NCBI GenBank assembly: GCA_023229385.1
Contig: JALNZI010000001.1
Location: 62,001-126,000 of the forward strand
Direction: 5' to 3'
From: Candidatus Omnitrophota bacterium
GTDB lineage: Bacteria > Omnitrophota > Gorgyraeia > Gygaellales > Profunditerraquicolaceae
Length of the DNA: 64,000 bases
How positions within the stretch are numbered: the stretch's first letter is position 1; each line of letters opens with the position of its first letter. The notes beneath the pieces were generated by a model. The model was not told the origin of the DNA. It worked only from the letters and a program-made list of their open reading frames with translations, and searched no databases. The translations under genes were made by a program, and so were the position numbers. Of the stretch, positions 16,308-26,168 are shown piece after piece.

Positions 16308-17717
16308 TTATCTTCCTTCTCTAATTATTCTTTTAGCTTCCTCTAAAAAGCTTTTAGCTTTATTTTCTACTGATTCTCTAACTACAGCAGCTTTAACTTG
16401 TGGAGTTACTGCTTTCTGAGCAGGAGCTTTTTTAGGAGTAACTGGTTTAGGAATTCCAGACGTAACAGGAATGGTTTCTTGAGATTTTCCGACATCACGT
16501 TTATCTTTAGTGAAACCTGGATTTACTTTATTGACTTCTGTTTCATTTTCAGCTTGCTCTTTAGTCTGAGGAGATACTTTCTTAGGTGCTGAAGCTAATG
16601 CTCTTAATTCACCTAATTTATATCCTGGTTTTGAAGTCTTAGGAGTTGCTTTTAATTGAAAGTCTGGATGTTGAGCACCATCATTTGCTTTAGGATCTCC
16701 ACCTTCAACAAATTTATTATTGTACTCACCAAATAATCCAATTGATTCAAAAACAGCTTCATTTTTTCCAGCTAAAGATTTAACTAATTCTTTTAATTCA
16801 TCAATCTCAGATTTCAATCCTTCTAAAGTAGCTTCTCCGCCTTCTGGAGCGCCTAATGCTTCCGAAGGTATTTCCTCATCACCTGATCCACTAACAACCT
16901 CTACAGGCTCTACCTCGTCAGCAGTGACTACTTTAATAGTATCTTCATCGTCATCTACGTTAGGAATACCGTGTTCACCATGTTCTCCACATTCAGCGCA
17001 AACACCTTCATTAGTAGATTCTTCCTCTTCTTCAGGAACTTCGGATGTTTCAACTGGATTACCTTGGGTACCGTCTTCATCACCAGCTTCTTCCGAACTT
17101 GGATCTGAATCTTCAGTTAATTTTTCCTTCTCTTCTTCTGATTTTTCTTCAGCAGGAGTTTCGCTAGCTTCATGAGAGGCATCTTCTTCTGAATTTTCTT
17201 CAGGAGTGCCTTCATTATTCTCAGCATTCTCTTCTGGAATCTGCCCACCATTTTCAAGGCCAAGATCTAAGGATTGTTTACAATATTCAATTATTGCATT
17301 CTTTTTAGCTTTTAATAATTCATTCTCTTCAACAGGAGTTGATACACTATCTTGTTCAGCTTCGCTTAAATAAGCACTAGTATTAGCAACTTCTTCTAAA
17401 ATCATCTCTAAAGCTGGTTCAGAAATGGATTCACCACTAATTTCATCAAGCATATCTTGCAAATTGCGTCTAATAATTGCCTTATCTTCATCAGATAATT
17501 CAATATCCTTTGAATCATAGTGAACTGGACTTTCAATTCCATTCTCCTGATCATCTAGGTCAACAGTATTATTCAAATCCTCTATTGAGAAGGGATCTGA
17601 AGAAGCTCCTGCTGCTTCGGTTACTGCTGATTTAGCGTCTTGTTTTCTTTGCTGATCTATTGACTCAACAAGAGCTAAAATATTTTCAGTATCTTTCATT
17701 GTGTTTAAATATGACAT
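16308..17717 (-). CDS. Abundant acidic protein of unknown function (469 aa)
   Basis: Extremely Glu-rich, with a low-complexity centre (about 150-250), a Cys/His cluster CAECGEHGEH, and a basic, proline/alanine-rich C-terminal tail ending in a helix (SFLEEAKRIIREGR). It has a late box, Shine-Dalgarno AAGGAG six bases before the ATG, its own terminator, and codons less A+T-rich than its neighbours'. Capsid, sheath and tube share these features, so I infer a very abundant protein such as a core scaffold, internal head protein or decoration protein. Several (L/I)-x-E motifs could be prohead-protease sites. No family recognised. Confidence 0.7.
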   Translation of the reverse strand: MSYLNTMKDTENILALVESIDQQRKQDAKSAVTEAAGASSDPFSIEDLNNTVDLDDQENGIESPVHYDSKDIELSDEDKAIIRRNLQDMLDEISGESISEPALEMILEEVANTSAYLSEAEQDSVSTPVEENELLKAKKNAIIEYCKQSLDLGLENGGQIPEENAENNEGTPEENSEEDASHEASETPAEEKSEEEKEKLTEDSDPSSEEAGDEDGTQGNPVETSEVPEEEEESTNEGVCAECGEHGEHGIPNVDDDEDTIKVVTADEVEPVEVVSGSGDEEIPSEALGAPEGGEATLEGLKSEIDELKELVKSLAGKNEAVFESIGLFGEYNNKFVEGGDPKANDGAQHPDFQLKATPKTSKPGYKLGELRALASAPKKVSPQTKEQAENETEVNKVNPGFTKDKRDVGKSQETIPVTSGIPKPVTPKKAPAQKAVTPQVKAAVVRESVENKAKSFLEEAKRIIREGR

Positions 17718-17734
17718 ATCAATCTCCTTATTTC

Positions 17735-17742
17735 TATTTAGT
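17735..17742 (-). promoter_or_regulatory. Late promoter box ACTAAATA, Shine-Dalgarno class
   Basis: 17 bases before the ATG at 17717 with AAGGAG between. A second box, CATAAATA, lies just upstream. Confidence 0.65.
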
Positions 17743-17777
17743 TATTTATGAATTTTAAGTACATTTTTTATAATTAA

Positions 17778-18365
17778 TTAAATGTATTCCCCAATTATTT
17801 CGTTAATATTATCTGGCTTATTATAAATAAAGAATTCATCGAATTTAAAAGCTGCATCAAATGTAACAGGCTCATCAGAATTGAATACTTGATTAAGCTG
17901 TCCTAATGTTTCAATGAATACTCTTTTAAATCTAAAAATAGTTTTAACCTTATTGTTATTATTCATTAAACATATATCTGCATATGGGCAAAATGCTTGT
18001 TTAGCATCCCAATGTTTCATGTCTGGGGTATTTTTATCTGTACGATAAGTTGTTCTTTTATATACATCTAACCAATCATATAATAGTAAATAACTATCTA
18101 AATCTTCATCTGCAATAAAAGTAACTTGCAAAGATACTGAGCTAAAATCAGTAACTGCTGAAGTTGGTACAACAGTTGTTGCACCTAAGAATCTATCATA
18201 TTGCATTTCTGCTTCAATTTCAGGAACAGTATATTCTCTAATATTACATTGAATTGATGTTGTAGATAATGTATCATCTACAATTATTGGTAATTTAGAA
18301 AAAACTAATACTCCAGTACCTTGAACTAACGGATTAAATATTTTATTTGGTAAAGCACCTTGCAT
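17778..18365 (-). CDS. Tail-tube-like protein (gp19 family candidate)
   Basis: 195 aa (T4 gp19 163). Beta-rich, with features of the tube fold: an early strand around SIQCNIREYTVPEIEAE and alternating strands such as LQVTFIADEDLDSYLLLYDWL, where an ADED-type loop precedes a helix as in tube proteins. The conserved end region EPVTFDAAFKFDEF fits the last tube strands. It is far from the sheath gene, so it is not the main tube subunit; it may be a tube-related baseplate or terminator protein. A GCTAAATA box lies six bases upstream. Confidence 0.55.
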   Translation of the reverse strand: MQGALPNKIFNPLVQGTGVLVFSKLPIIVDDTLSTTSIQCNIREYTVPEIEAEMQYDRFLGATTVVPTSAVTDFSSVSLQVTFIADEDLDSYLLLYDWLDVYKRTTYRTDKNTPDMKHWDAKQAFCPYADICLMNNNNKVKTIFRFKRVFIETLGQLNQVFNSDEPVTFDAAFKFDEFFIYNKPDNINEIIGEYI

Positions 18366-18366
18366 A

Positions 18367-21300
18367 TTACCTATTTAGCGGTAATTGATAATAATTAAAT
18401 AGCTTCCAATTTGATTTGTTTATAGGAGAATCTTGATAAGTATCAATATAGTTTGAATCTAATTTACCTATATTCTTTAATGACATTTTATATTCAGATT
18501 TTTTAACAATTGAAGACACTTCAGTACTACTTAATGTTTTATACATTGTTTTTGTTCCAGTTATAGTTGATTTTGATCTACTGCCACCGATACTATATTT
18601 ATTATTATCAATTCTTAATAGTGACATATTTAATAAATTACTATCGTCTTTATATTTAATAATGTAACCATTTTTTACATATTTTAAATTAGATATTCCA
18701 ACAGTTCCTTCAAATACATTGCTTGAAGTTGCATAGAATGATTGGAAATATGACATAAGTCCAGTAATAATATTATATGCATATTTATAATTATTTGGAG
18801 GATCAGTGGATGAGCTTCCATCTGAATAAGTAGTAGTTGTTGGAAACAATTGAACATAATTTTTATCATAATAAACATAATCGTTAGTGAATCCAGAAGT
18901 ACCCCAATTAACCAAATCAGTTTTATTTATATTAGAATATTCACTTGTCATTGTATATGAGCTAATTTGAACAACATCTGCACTATTTGAACTAAAATCA
19001 ATATCATCAATAGATGCAAAACTTGATATTGGTTTTTTCAATAGATATAATATCTTTGGATTATTAATATATGGATTAATTGAATTTAGCCCACTTACTT
19101 TTCCACTAATATCGCCGTCAATTTGCATAGTATATATTGATAAATTTCTAGCATCAGCTATTGATAAATTAGTTAAATCATAGTCTTTTAATTTTAAATA
19201 TATTCCAACATCAGGTCTATAATATAGATAATCTTTAGAATTAGTACTATTATAATTATTAACAAATTCGTCAATATAATTAATATTATCACCAATAGAT
19301 TTATTAAAATAATTAGCTACTTTTGAATTTGGTACCGTTTTATCATAATTAAAGTAGGTATGAATTATTGTAGATTTCCCATTTGAATCATTTAAAATAT
19401 TTACAACTGCATTATCTGAATAATCATAATCATATGAATTTGAATCATCATCATAAGAAGCCGCACCTTTATTATTACTTATTTTTAGGGTAATTTGAGT
19501 ATTAGTTGTTACATTAAGTTCATATGGAATTTTACCACATGAGCCAAATGTTATAGATTTAGATATTCCATTTTGGTAAGTTTCTAATATTAAACTTAAT
19601 AAATCACTAAACACTGTATTATTTTGATAGTAAGATGTACCATTTTCTTCTATACCACTAGTAGCATATTCTATAGTTTCATTTATTAAAGCATCTGAAC
19701 AATCATTAGTGGTAACAGTATCAGTTGGTGATTTTTTAGAAAAACTTGAAGAAAATTCAGCATATCCTTTGTTTGGTTTATAGTAAAAAACTGATTTATT
19801 TTTATTGTATATAAATGAGCATCTAAATGATATATCATTTATTTTATCATTTTCACTACTAAGATTAGCCATAGTAAAAACTGATTTAGGATTTGAATCA
19901 ACTGTTAATAGGTATCCCTTAATATTTTTTACAGGAAATATTTTAGATTCTAAACTAATCCCATCATTATCATAATCTTCATATAAATTATATTTTATAG
20001 AATTAATATTTAATTCATTAGTAAATAATGAATCTAATTCAGTTTTAGTTAAATTATAATTTAATGCTATATTTTGTAATTTAACGATATCATAATCACT
20101 TGTATTAGTATTAGCTAATATATATGTTTCAAAATATGGATTCCAATTTGAAATAGCTGAAATATCTACTTCAGTCGAATAGTCACTTAATAAAGTATTG
20201 GTTATTAATGAATAAATTGCGCATCTTAATCTTATTTTATTTTTAACAAAATAATACCCACTGCTAATTCTAATTTTTGAAATATTTGCATCTGTTATAG
20301 TTTTGCTGTCAAGTAAAACCTCATTTACATATAATTGATATGTGCCATTATATTTTTTTACATAAGCAGTTAAATCACTATCTTGTATTCCAAATTTAAG
20401 TACAGTAGCATTGCTTGAAGTATTTCCAATAGTATAATCTACACTCAATTTCATATTACAGTCAATTGAAGTATATGGTGTGTTTTTATTAATACAAAAT
20501 TCAGGGGGGTATTCATTTATTAGATAATTGGTATCTATGACTGAATTACTGCAAGTATTAGTAAATAAAGTTGAATAATTATATGCAATTTTATTAGTAT
20601 TTTGGCCTAATACGCACGAATGTCCATTATTTGTTTTTAGAATTATTTCATCATTATCTACACATACTTTGCTATAACTTAAATCATCACTTTTTAATAA
20701 TAATAGTAAATCATTATTTTTATACATCTTTATTTTTTCATTATCAAATAGCCCATAGTTATCAAAATAAAGTTCATTTAAATTAGTTATATCTAATTTA
20801 GCACCCTTCCCATAGAATGTGTTGAATATTTGGGTTTTAGTATTTTTAGAGATTAAAAAATATTCATTAGCATAAGTTTTTGATATGAATTTAGTATTCA
20901 TATATGTTTGATAAGATAAAGGTAAATCAATTCTAGATATATATTCATAATCAATTCCATCAATTCTAGCATAATTACCATTATAACTTAAACATATGTT
21001 ACAATAAGTACCATCAATGAAAACAACTTGCGGATACTTATTAGTTGAAATTGATTTATCAACTGTAGAATCAGAGACAAAATTTATTTTAAATTCAAAT
21101 TGGCCCCCATCACTAAAAGTTTTATCCAATACTATGAATAAAACATTTGATAAAGTTGAAGCAGAATTTTTGATAGTTATATAATGATATGTTTCATTTT
21201 TTTCTTTATTTAATCTAATTAATGAATACTTGCCTTTATTATTAGTTAAATATTTTTGTGAAATTTGTTCATATTCTGATTTATTTTGGTCGTAATTAAT

Positions 21301-21564
21301 TGGATAATAATTATCAAAATCAAATGTCGGCCATACTTTTACAGAATTAATATCATTAGAAGTTGATAGACCTAGCTCACTAAATATTGAACTGCTATCT
21401 AATGTATACTCACTTCCATCACTAAAATAAAATTCAGTTTTTATTTTAGAAGTGCCTAATAATATATTTTTTAATATAGTATATGCCTTATTTACTGAAT
21501 CTGATCTTGTTTCAACATAATCAACTAAAGCTGCTGAAGAATTACTTTTAGGAAAAACGCCCAT
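18367..21564 (-). CDS. Large fibre-like structural protein (1065 aa)
   Basis: Serine-, asparagine- and tyrosine-rich and beta-rich throughout, like other tail fibre or baseplate appendage proteins. A central segment around residues 370-510 (VLKFGIQDSDLTAYVKKYNG) resembles a concanavalin/LamG-type jelly roll that could bind glycans; this is a weak impression. It does not share the N-terminal module of the next two fibre genes. A CATAAATA box lies six bases before the ATG. A receptor-binding or adhesive role is inferred from context only. Confidence 0.6.
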   Translation of the reverse strand: MGVFPKSNSSAALVDYVETRSDSVNKAYTILKNILLGTSKIKTEFYFSDGSEYTLDSSSIFSELGLSTSNDINSVKVWPTFDFDNYYPINYDQNKSEYEQISQKYLTNNKGKYSLIRLNKEKNETYHYITIKNSASTLSNVLFIVLDKTFSDGGQFEFKINFVSDSTVDKSISTNKYPQVVFIDGTYCNICLSYNGNYARIDGIDYEYISRIDLPLSYQTYMNTKFISKTYANEYFLISKNTKTQIFNTFYGKGAKLDITNLNELYFDNYGLFDNEKIKMYKNNDLLLLLKSDDLSYSKVCVDNDEIILKTNNGHSCVLGQNTNKIAYNYSTLFTNTCSNSVIDTNYLINEYPPEFCINKNTPYTSIDCNMKLSVDYTIGNTSSNATVLKFGIQDSDLTAYVKKYNGTYQLYVNEVLLDSKTITDANISKIRISSGYYFVKNKIRLRCAIYSLITNTLLSDYSTEVDISAISNWNPYFETYILANTNTSDYDIVKLQNIALNYNLTKTELDSLFTNELNINSIKYNLYEDYDNDGISLESKIFPVKNIKGYLLTVDSNPKSVFTMANLSSENDKINDISFRCSFIYNKNKSVFYYKPNKGYAEFSSSFSKKSPTDTVTTNDCSDALINETIEYATSGIEENGTSYYQNNTVFSDLLSLILETYQNGISKSITFGSCGKIPYELNVTTNTQITLKISNNKGAASYDDDSNSYDYDYSDNAVVNILNDSNGKSTIIHTYFNYDKTVPNSKVANYFNKSIGDNINYIDEFVNNYNSTNSKDYLYYRPDVGIYLKLKDYDLTNLSIADARNLSIYTMQIDGDISGKVSGLNSINPYINNPKILYLLKKPISSFASIDDIDFSSNSADVVQISSYTMTSEYSNINKTDLVNWGTSGFTNDYVYYDKNYVQLFPTTTTYSDGSSSTDPPNNYKYAYNIITGLMSYFQSFYATSSNVFEGTVGISNLKYVKNGYIIKYKDDSNLLNMSLLRIDNNKYSIGGSRSKSTITGTKTMYKTLSSTEVSSIVKKSEYKMSLKNIGKLDSNYIDTYQDSPINKSNWKLFNYYQLPLNR
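18372..18379 (-). promoter_or_regulatory. Late promoter box GCTAAATA containing an upstream stop codon
   Basis: Six bases before the ATG at 18365. The TAA stop of the 1065-aa gene is inside the box. Confidence 0.62.
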
Positions 21565-21570
21565 GCATAA

Positions 21571-21578
21571 TATTTATG
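21571..21578 (-). promoter_or_regulatory. Late promoter box CATAAATA containing an upstream stop codon
   Basis: Six bases before the ATG at 21564. The TAA of the 242-aa gene (21574-21576) lies in the box. Confidence 0.62.
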
Positions 21579-22302
21579 ATATAAATGGATCTGCAAAATT
21601 ACTTAAAGTCAATGAAGTAGTTGATATATTATATTCATTATCAGGTATTTCATATAAATCAAGAATAATCCATTTATACCCATTACTGGGAGTATTAACG
21701 TATTGAAGACTAACTTTAAATAATATTGGATATGTATTGTTGGCATTCAGCACCGGAGATTGTTCAATCAAATTGCTTAATCTATTTTTTCCAAGCATTA
21801 CAATATTACTTAAATTATTTAAATCATTTATATATACAAAATGAGTTCCTAATTTTCCTGTAGATGGATTTATTTTTATAATAAAATTAATAATATCTCC
21901 TTCATATTGTGCAGCATCTAAATTTATAGTTAAACCTTGCTCAATATCAAACTTATTATATTCAATATAATGAGTTGGAGGATAATTAGTATTATCTAAT
22001 GTTATTGTATATTTCCCATCATTATCTTTAACTGCACTATCAAAAATAGTAGATCCCCAATATTTAACACCTACTGGTCTATTTTTACTCCAATTACTAA
22101 TTTGCCCATATGTTTTTATATAATGCAAAGATGGAATTGTATAATTTTCAAAAAAAGGTTCATCTGCTACTTTTAAGACAATTTGTATATTATCACTAGT
22201 TGTCGTAGCCCAAACGGATAATTTACTTATTAGTTCTCTTGTATTAAATTGAACTATATTAAATTTATCAGCTAATCTCTCTAAGGGTGAAATAAAACTC
22301 AT
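21574..22302 (-). CDS. Short fibre-like protein sharing an N-terminal module (242 aa)
   Basis: The first ~60 residues are paralogous to those of the 1281-aa fibre upstream: NTRELISKLSVWATTTSDN here against NAREVLNKFSIWASTSDSD there. This suggests a common virion-docking module. The rest is a single beta-rich domain of about 170 residues. The ATG overlaps the stop of the large fibre gene (TAATG), so translation is coupled and the two may assemble together. Confidence 0.65.
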   Translation of the reverse strand: MSFISPLERLADKFNIVQFNTRELISKLSVWATTTSDNIQIVLKVADEPFFENYTIPSLHYIKTYGQISNWSKNRPVGVKYWGSTIFDSAVKDNDGKYTITLDNTNYPPTHYIEYNKFDIEQGLTINLDAAQYEGDIINFIIKINPSTGKLGTHFVYINDLNNLSNIVMLGKNRLSNLIEQSPVLNANNTYPILFKVSLQYVNTPSNGYKWIILDLYEIPDNEYNISTTSLTLSNFADPFIS

Positions 22303-25300
22303 TAGCAGCCAACCTCTTGATTATTTATCTCAGTGAATCCTAATATAATACTTGATTGATTTTCAGTTGTGGAAGCAATTACTGTATTTTGAGAGAATCC
22401 TTCAAAATAGTCACATCTGATACTAGTGACATTGCTTTTTTCATTTATTATTGACAAATAATTATTGAAATTGCTATCAGAAGGATTTAATAATGAAGAA
22501 TCAATCGAAACTACATTAAAACTTCCACCTTTACTGATAAGTAAATTATTTGCGTTAAAACTTATCAAATTATTATATAAAAATGTTTTATTTAATACTG
22601 TAGTAGGAGTACCATTAGTTGATACATTTGTTAATACATATGTTCTATTATATGTTTTGTCATATACTAAGATATAGTGCCCATATTTGTAATTATCATC
22701 AGTATATAGGCCATCATTAACTTGATAATTTGTTTCAAAATTACTATCTAATAAGAATTTTTCGCAATGCCCACTGTTTGCATATACTGTATTCCAATCA
22801 AATGTTGCAAATACAAAATTAGCAGAATTATCTACTGATATTCCAACTGATTCAAAGGTAATAGTAAAATCGTTTCTATTTATCAATGTAGTATTTGAAG
22901 CATAAGCTCTTTTAGTGAACAATGATAATGCTTCAATTGGTACACTAAATCTTCCTAAATATGAGTTGTTAATATTTGATAGATTATTAGGTGAAGTTAT
23001 CTTTATTAATGCTCCAGATTTTCTAGAAATATTAGCAACAGCATTTCCATTAAAGCATATCAAAGATATTGGAAGATTAGCTGCACTATTATCTACTACA
23101 TTATCCTCTAAGCATAGATTTAATGCCACTGTATTATCAGTTGAAATAGTATCATTACTAACCACAATTTGGCTAAAATCATTTCCATTACTATCAAGTA
23201 TTAATGCGCTAACTTCAACAATTTCTGAATCATTTCCAGTATTGACAGATATTGATTCGTCACTATTATTTGTTGTTAATTTATATGAGTTAATTTTGTA
23301 TGAATATTTAGTTGATACTTCATTAGATAATATAGCATTATAACTAGTATAACCTTGATTATCAAGTCCTATTACATCAATATATGATGCTGATATGTAA
23401 TCATTGTATTTGTTAATTATTGAATTAACTACTGTAACTACTTTTGTTGATGTCACCAATGAATTATAAGTAACAGATCCCGTTGCAGTAGAGCTATATG
23501 CTAATATTAATGTGCTATTATTAATTACTGCTATTGTTTGATTATTTAATACATAAGTATTAGTATAATTAGATACATTTAATCCAGTTATTGTTAAATT
23601 AATATTTGTAATCGTAGTATTAGTAATTAAAGTAAATATTTCAAATTCAGGGATACTAGTATTATCATTTAAATGTGCAACTCCAGTATTTGTCTTATAT
23701 AAGTAAGAGGTAGAACCTGAATCATATATAAATCCTGAATTTTCAGATACTACTGAATTAGATAATATTGAACCTAATGTGCCATACGTTGGAGTTATTG
23801 TACTAAAATCAGTAGTTGAATATAATGCAGATCCAAAGAAATAGTAAGCCTTAGTCTTTATATTGTATACATTAAAATATGTATAAATTTTAAATCCATT
23901 TGCACTGGAATATATAACATTTAATTTATTCGCATATGAATAATATTGGCTAGTTCCCCCGCCTTCAATTATTGCAAGTCCAGGGTCCGCATTATTCCAT
24001 ATTCTAGTTCCAGATGTTAAAATTAATGCATGGTTACTTATACTAATATTAAATAATAACCCAATATTATAATCATTGCTTTTACGCTGCATATGGGTAT
24101 TGGTGCTAATTAGCAATATTGATCCAAAGGTAGTTCCATTATAATATGCGCCTAGACTGGCAATTTCAGGTGGATTTGATATTTTTCTAGTAGTATAAGT
24201 ATATGAATAGCTACTTGTAGTGGCAAAGTAATTAGGTAGATCTATACTTAATATTTCATTTTCATATTCATCATAATTATAAATACTAATATCAACGCAT
24301 TGATTAAACTCTGGATCAACATTAGTAGTAGTTGATTCAATTTTTAACCAAATAGAATCTTTTATTCCGCATCCACTCAAATTTTCACTAGTAATACTAG
24401 TATTGATACTTATTACTTTATCTAAAGTTAAATTATTTTTATATTTAAATTTATTTAAAGTAACTGTGAAACTATTACCTCTATCATTAGATGAACATAC
24501 TGTAACACCTTGAACATCGGAAATAAAGAAATAAGTGTTTATTTGGCCTGAATCACTTGTAGCTTGAACATTAGTAATATCGGTATAAAATGTAGAAATA
24601 GTTGTTTTATATAATGGAGTTGCATAGTTAGGAGTTCTACCTATTAAATAAGAATAAGTTTCACATATTAAATTATACTCATTTGCTGTTGAAGTTGATT
24701 CAAAATAATATACATATTCATAAACAGTTGTAGTATCTGAATTAAAAGTAGTCCAAATATATTTTTCATGAGCTGCTAATACATTAAAATCATTTGTTAT
24801 TTTAGTGCAAACATCATTACCATTAAATGAAGTGCTATTATTTATTTTTGATAATCTAAATGCTTTAATTTGATTATTTACATCATAATATCTTTTTATA
24901 TCAGATAAATTAGTTTTAGTATAAATGGGTAATTCTAAATTAGGTATAGAGACTGCACCTTTTTTAACAACAATTTCACTACTAGAACCAATATTGAAAT
25001 CTATTTCATTTGCTGATTTTACTGTTAATAAATCTTCTCCATCTAGCGTAAGCGTTCCATTTGTTCCTATGTTTAAATAGTAGGGAATTGAACTACTTTG
25101 AGATTTTTTTAAATTATCTGGAATTGAAGTATTAAAATCTGAATAAGTATTAGTATCTCTAGTTGATACATAATATTTGTCAACTCCACCCTCAACCCAC
25201 ACATCAAAAAATTTATCAAATGCTGAGGTGTCATCAGTGCTACTATTTTTAACAAAAAAGCTAAATCCTTCTTTAACACTACTTCCTAATTTTTCAGAAT

Positions 25301-26147
25301 CATTACCTGCATATGCATATTTCCCACCATCAGCAAAATAAGAAGTTTCAGTGTCATTATCATATCCTAATAAATCAAATCCATTATCATCATTTTGAGA
25401 TAATAAAAATCCTTCTGCAAAATGAAAATTAATATCTTTAGCATTTAATATGAAATCTATTCCAATATTACCTAAAGTCAATAATGATGTGCTAAAATCT
25501 ATTAAGTTTGTTTTAATTCCATCTATTTTTGTATATAATAAATATTCACCTGCATAATTAGTAATTGTTCCTGTTGAAATAGAATTCCCAATACTTATCT
25601 TATTAGAATTAATACCAATTGCAGTTGTTCCAGTTAAATTAATATTATTTGCTTTTTCTAATATTAAATCTGAAGTTAAGTTGATATTAGTGGTTCCTTC
25701 CACATAGCTAAGGGTATTATGTCTAATTATTATTGAATTATCATTTCCACTAGACGATTTATCATATATACTACTAACATTTATATGTAATTTGGGGGTA
25801 GTTGTGCTTTTTGCTACATTTCCAGTAGTGGCTACATATTCATCAAAATACCAGCCAACTCCATTTGATACGAAATCAAAATTCCAATATATATCCCTAG
25901 TTGATGTAGTACCTAATGTACCAAATATTCCACTAGATATTGATGAAAAAGAAGGAACAGTTAATGGTTTTAAATATTCCCCATCTCCAGTTGTTCCATT
26001 ATTAGTATATGAAGGTAGTGCATCAAATAAATCAAATTCTACATCTGAATCAGAAGTAGAAGCCCAAATGCTAAATTTATTTAATACTTCTCTAGCATTA
26101 TAAGTCAATAAGTCAATTGATTTTAAAATTCTATCTTCATGTAGCAT
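22302..26147 (-). CDS. Large tail fibre-like protein (1281 aa)
   Basis: Largest gene in the window. It has an N-terminal docking module (about 1-75) shared with the 242-aa protein, then a repetitive beta region with fibre-like repeats (ITGTTAIGINSNKISIG, INLTSDLILEKANN), then a long middle with beta-propeller-like or Ser/Thr/Asn-rich character. A GATAAATA box lies six bases before the ATG. It is probably a tail fibre or adhesin reaching the host surface; no receptor domain can be named. Confidence 0.68.
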   Translation of the reverse strand: MLHEDRILKSIDLLTYNAREVLNKFSIWASTSDSDVEFDLFDALPSYTNNGTTGDGEYLKPLTVPSFSSISSGIFGTLGTTSTRDIYWNFDFVSNGVGWYFDEYVATTGNVAKSTTTPKLHINVSSIYDKSSSGNDNSIIIRHNTLSYVEGTTNINLTSDLILEKANNINLTGTTAIGINSNKISIGNSISTGTITNYAGEYLLYTKIDGIKTNLIDFSTSLLTLGNIGIDFILNAKDINFHFAEGFLLSQNDDNGFDLLGYDNDTETSYFADGGKYAYAGNDSEKLGSSVKEGFSFFVKNSSTDDTSAFDKFFDVWVEGGVDKYYVSTRDTNTYSDFNTSIPDNLKKSQSSSIPYYLNIGTNGTLTLDGEDLLTVKSANEIDFNIGSSSEIVVKKGAVSIPNLELPIYTKTNLSDIKRYYDVNNQIKAFRLSKINNSTSFNGNDVCTKITNDFNVLAAHEKYIWTTFNSDTTTVYEYVYYFESTSTANEYNLICETYSYLIGRTPNYATPLYKTTISTFYTDITNVQATSDSGQINTYFFISDVQGVTVCSSNDRGNSFTVTLNKFKYKNNLTLDKVISINTSITSENLSGCGIKDSIWLKIESTTTNVDPEFNQCVDISIYNYDEYENEILSIDLPNYFATTSSYSYTYTTRKISNPPEIASLGAYYNGTTFGSILLISTNTHMQRKSNDYNIGLLFNISISNHALILTSGTRIWNNADPGLAIIEGGGTSQYYSYANKLNVIYSSANGFKIYTYFNVYNIKTKAYYFFGSALYSTTDFSTITPTYGTLGSILSNSVVSENSGFIYDSGSTSYLYKTNTGVAHLNDNTSIPEFEIFTLITNTTITNINLTITGLNVSNYTNTYVLNNQTIAVINNSTLILAYSSTATGSVTYNSLVTSTKVVTVVNSIINKYNDYISASYIDVIGLDNQGYTSYNAILSNEVSTKYSYKINSYKLTTNNSDESISVNTGNDSEIVEVSALILDSNGNDFSQIVVSNDTISTDNTVALNLCLEDNVVDNSAANLPISLICFNGNAVANISRKSGALIKITSPNNLSNINNSYLGRFSVPIEALSLFTKRAYASNTTLINRNDFTITFESVGISVDNSANFVFATFDWNTVYANSGHCEKFLLDSNFETNYQVNDGLYTDDNYKYGHYILVYDKTYNRTYVLTNVSTNGTPTTVLNKTFLYNNLISFNANNLLISKGGSFNVVSIDSSLLNPSDSNFNNYLSIINEKSNVTSIRCDYFEGFSQNTVIASTTENQSSIILGFTEINNQEVGC

Positions 26148-26153
26148 ATAACA

Positions 26154-26161
26154 TATTTATC
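26154..26161 (-). promoter_or_regulatory. Late promoter box GATAAATA
   Basis: Six bases before the ATG at 26147; no Shine-Dalgarno. Confidence 0.6.
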
Positions 26162-26168
26162 AATATTA

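Noticed and set aside
16720..17175. Open frame of 151 codons on the plus strand, Ser/Pro-rich
   Set aside because: It is the antisense shadow of the Glu-rich 469-aa gene; GAA/GAG codons read backwards give Ser and Phe. No start signals.
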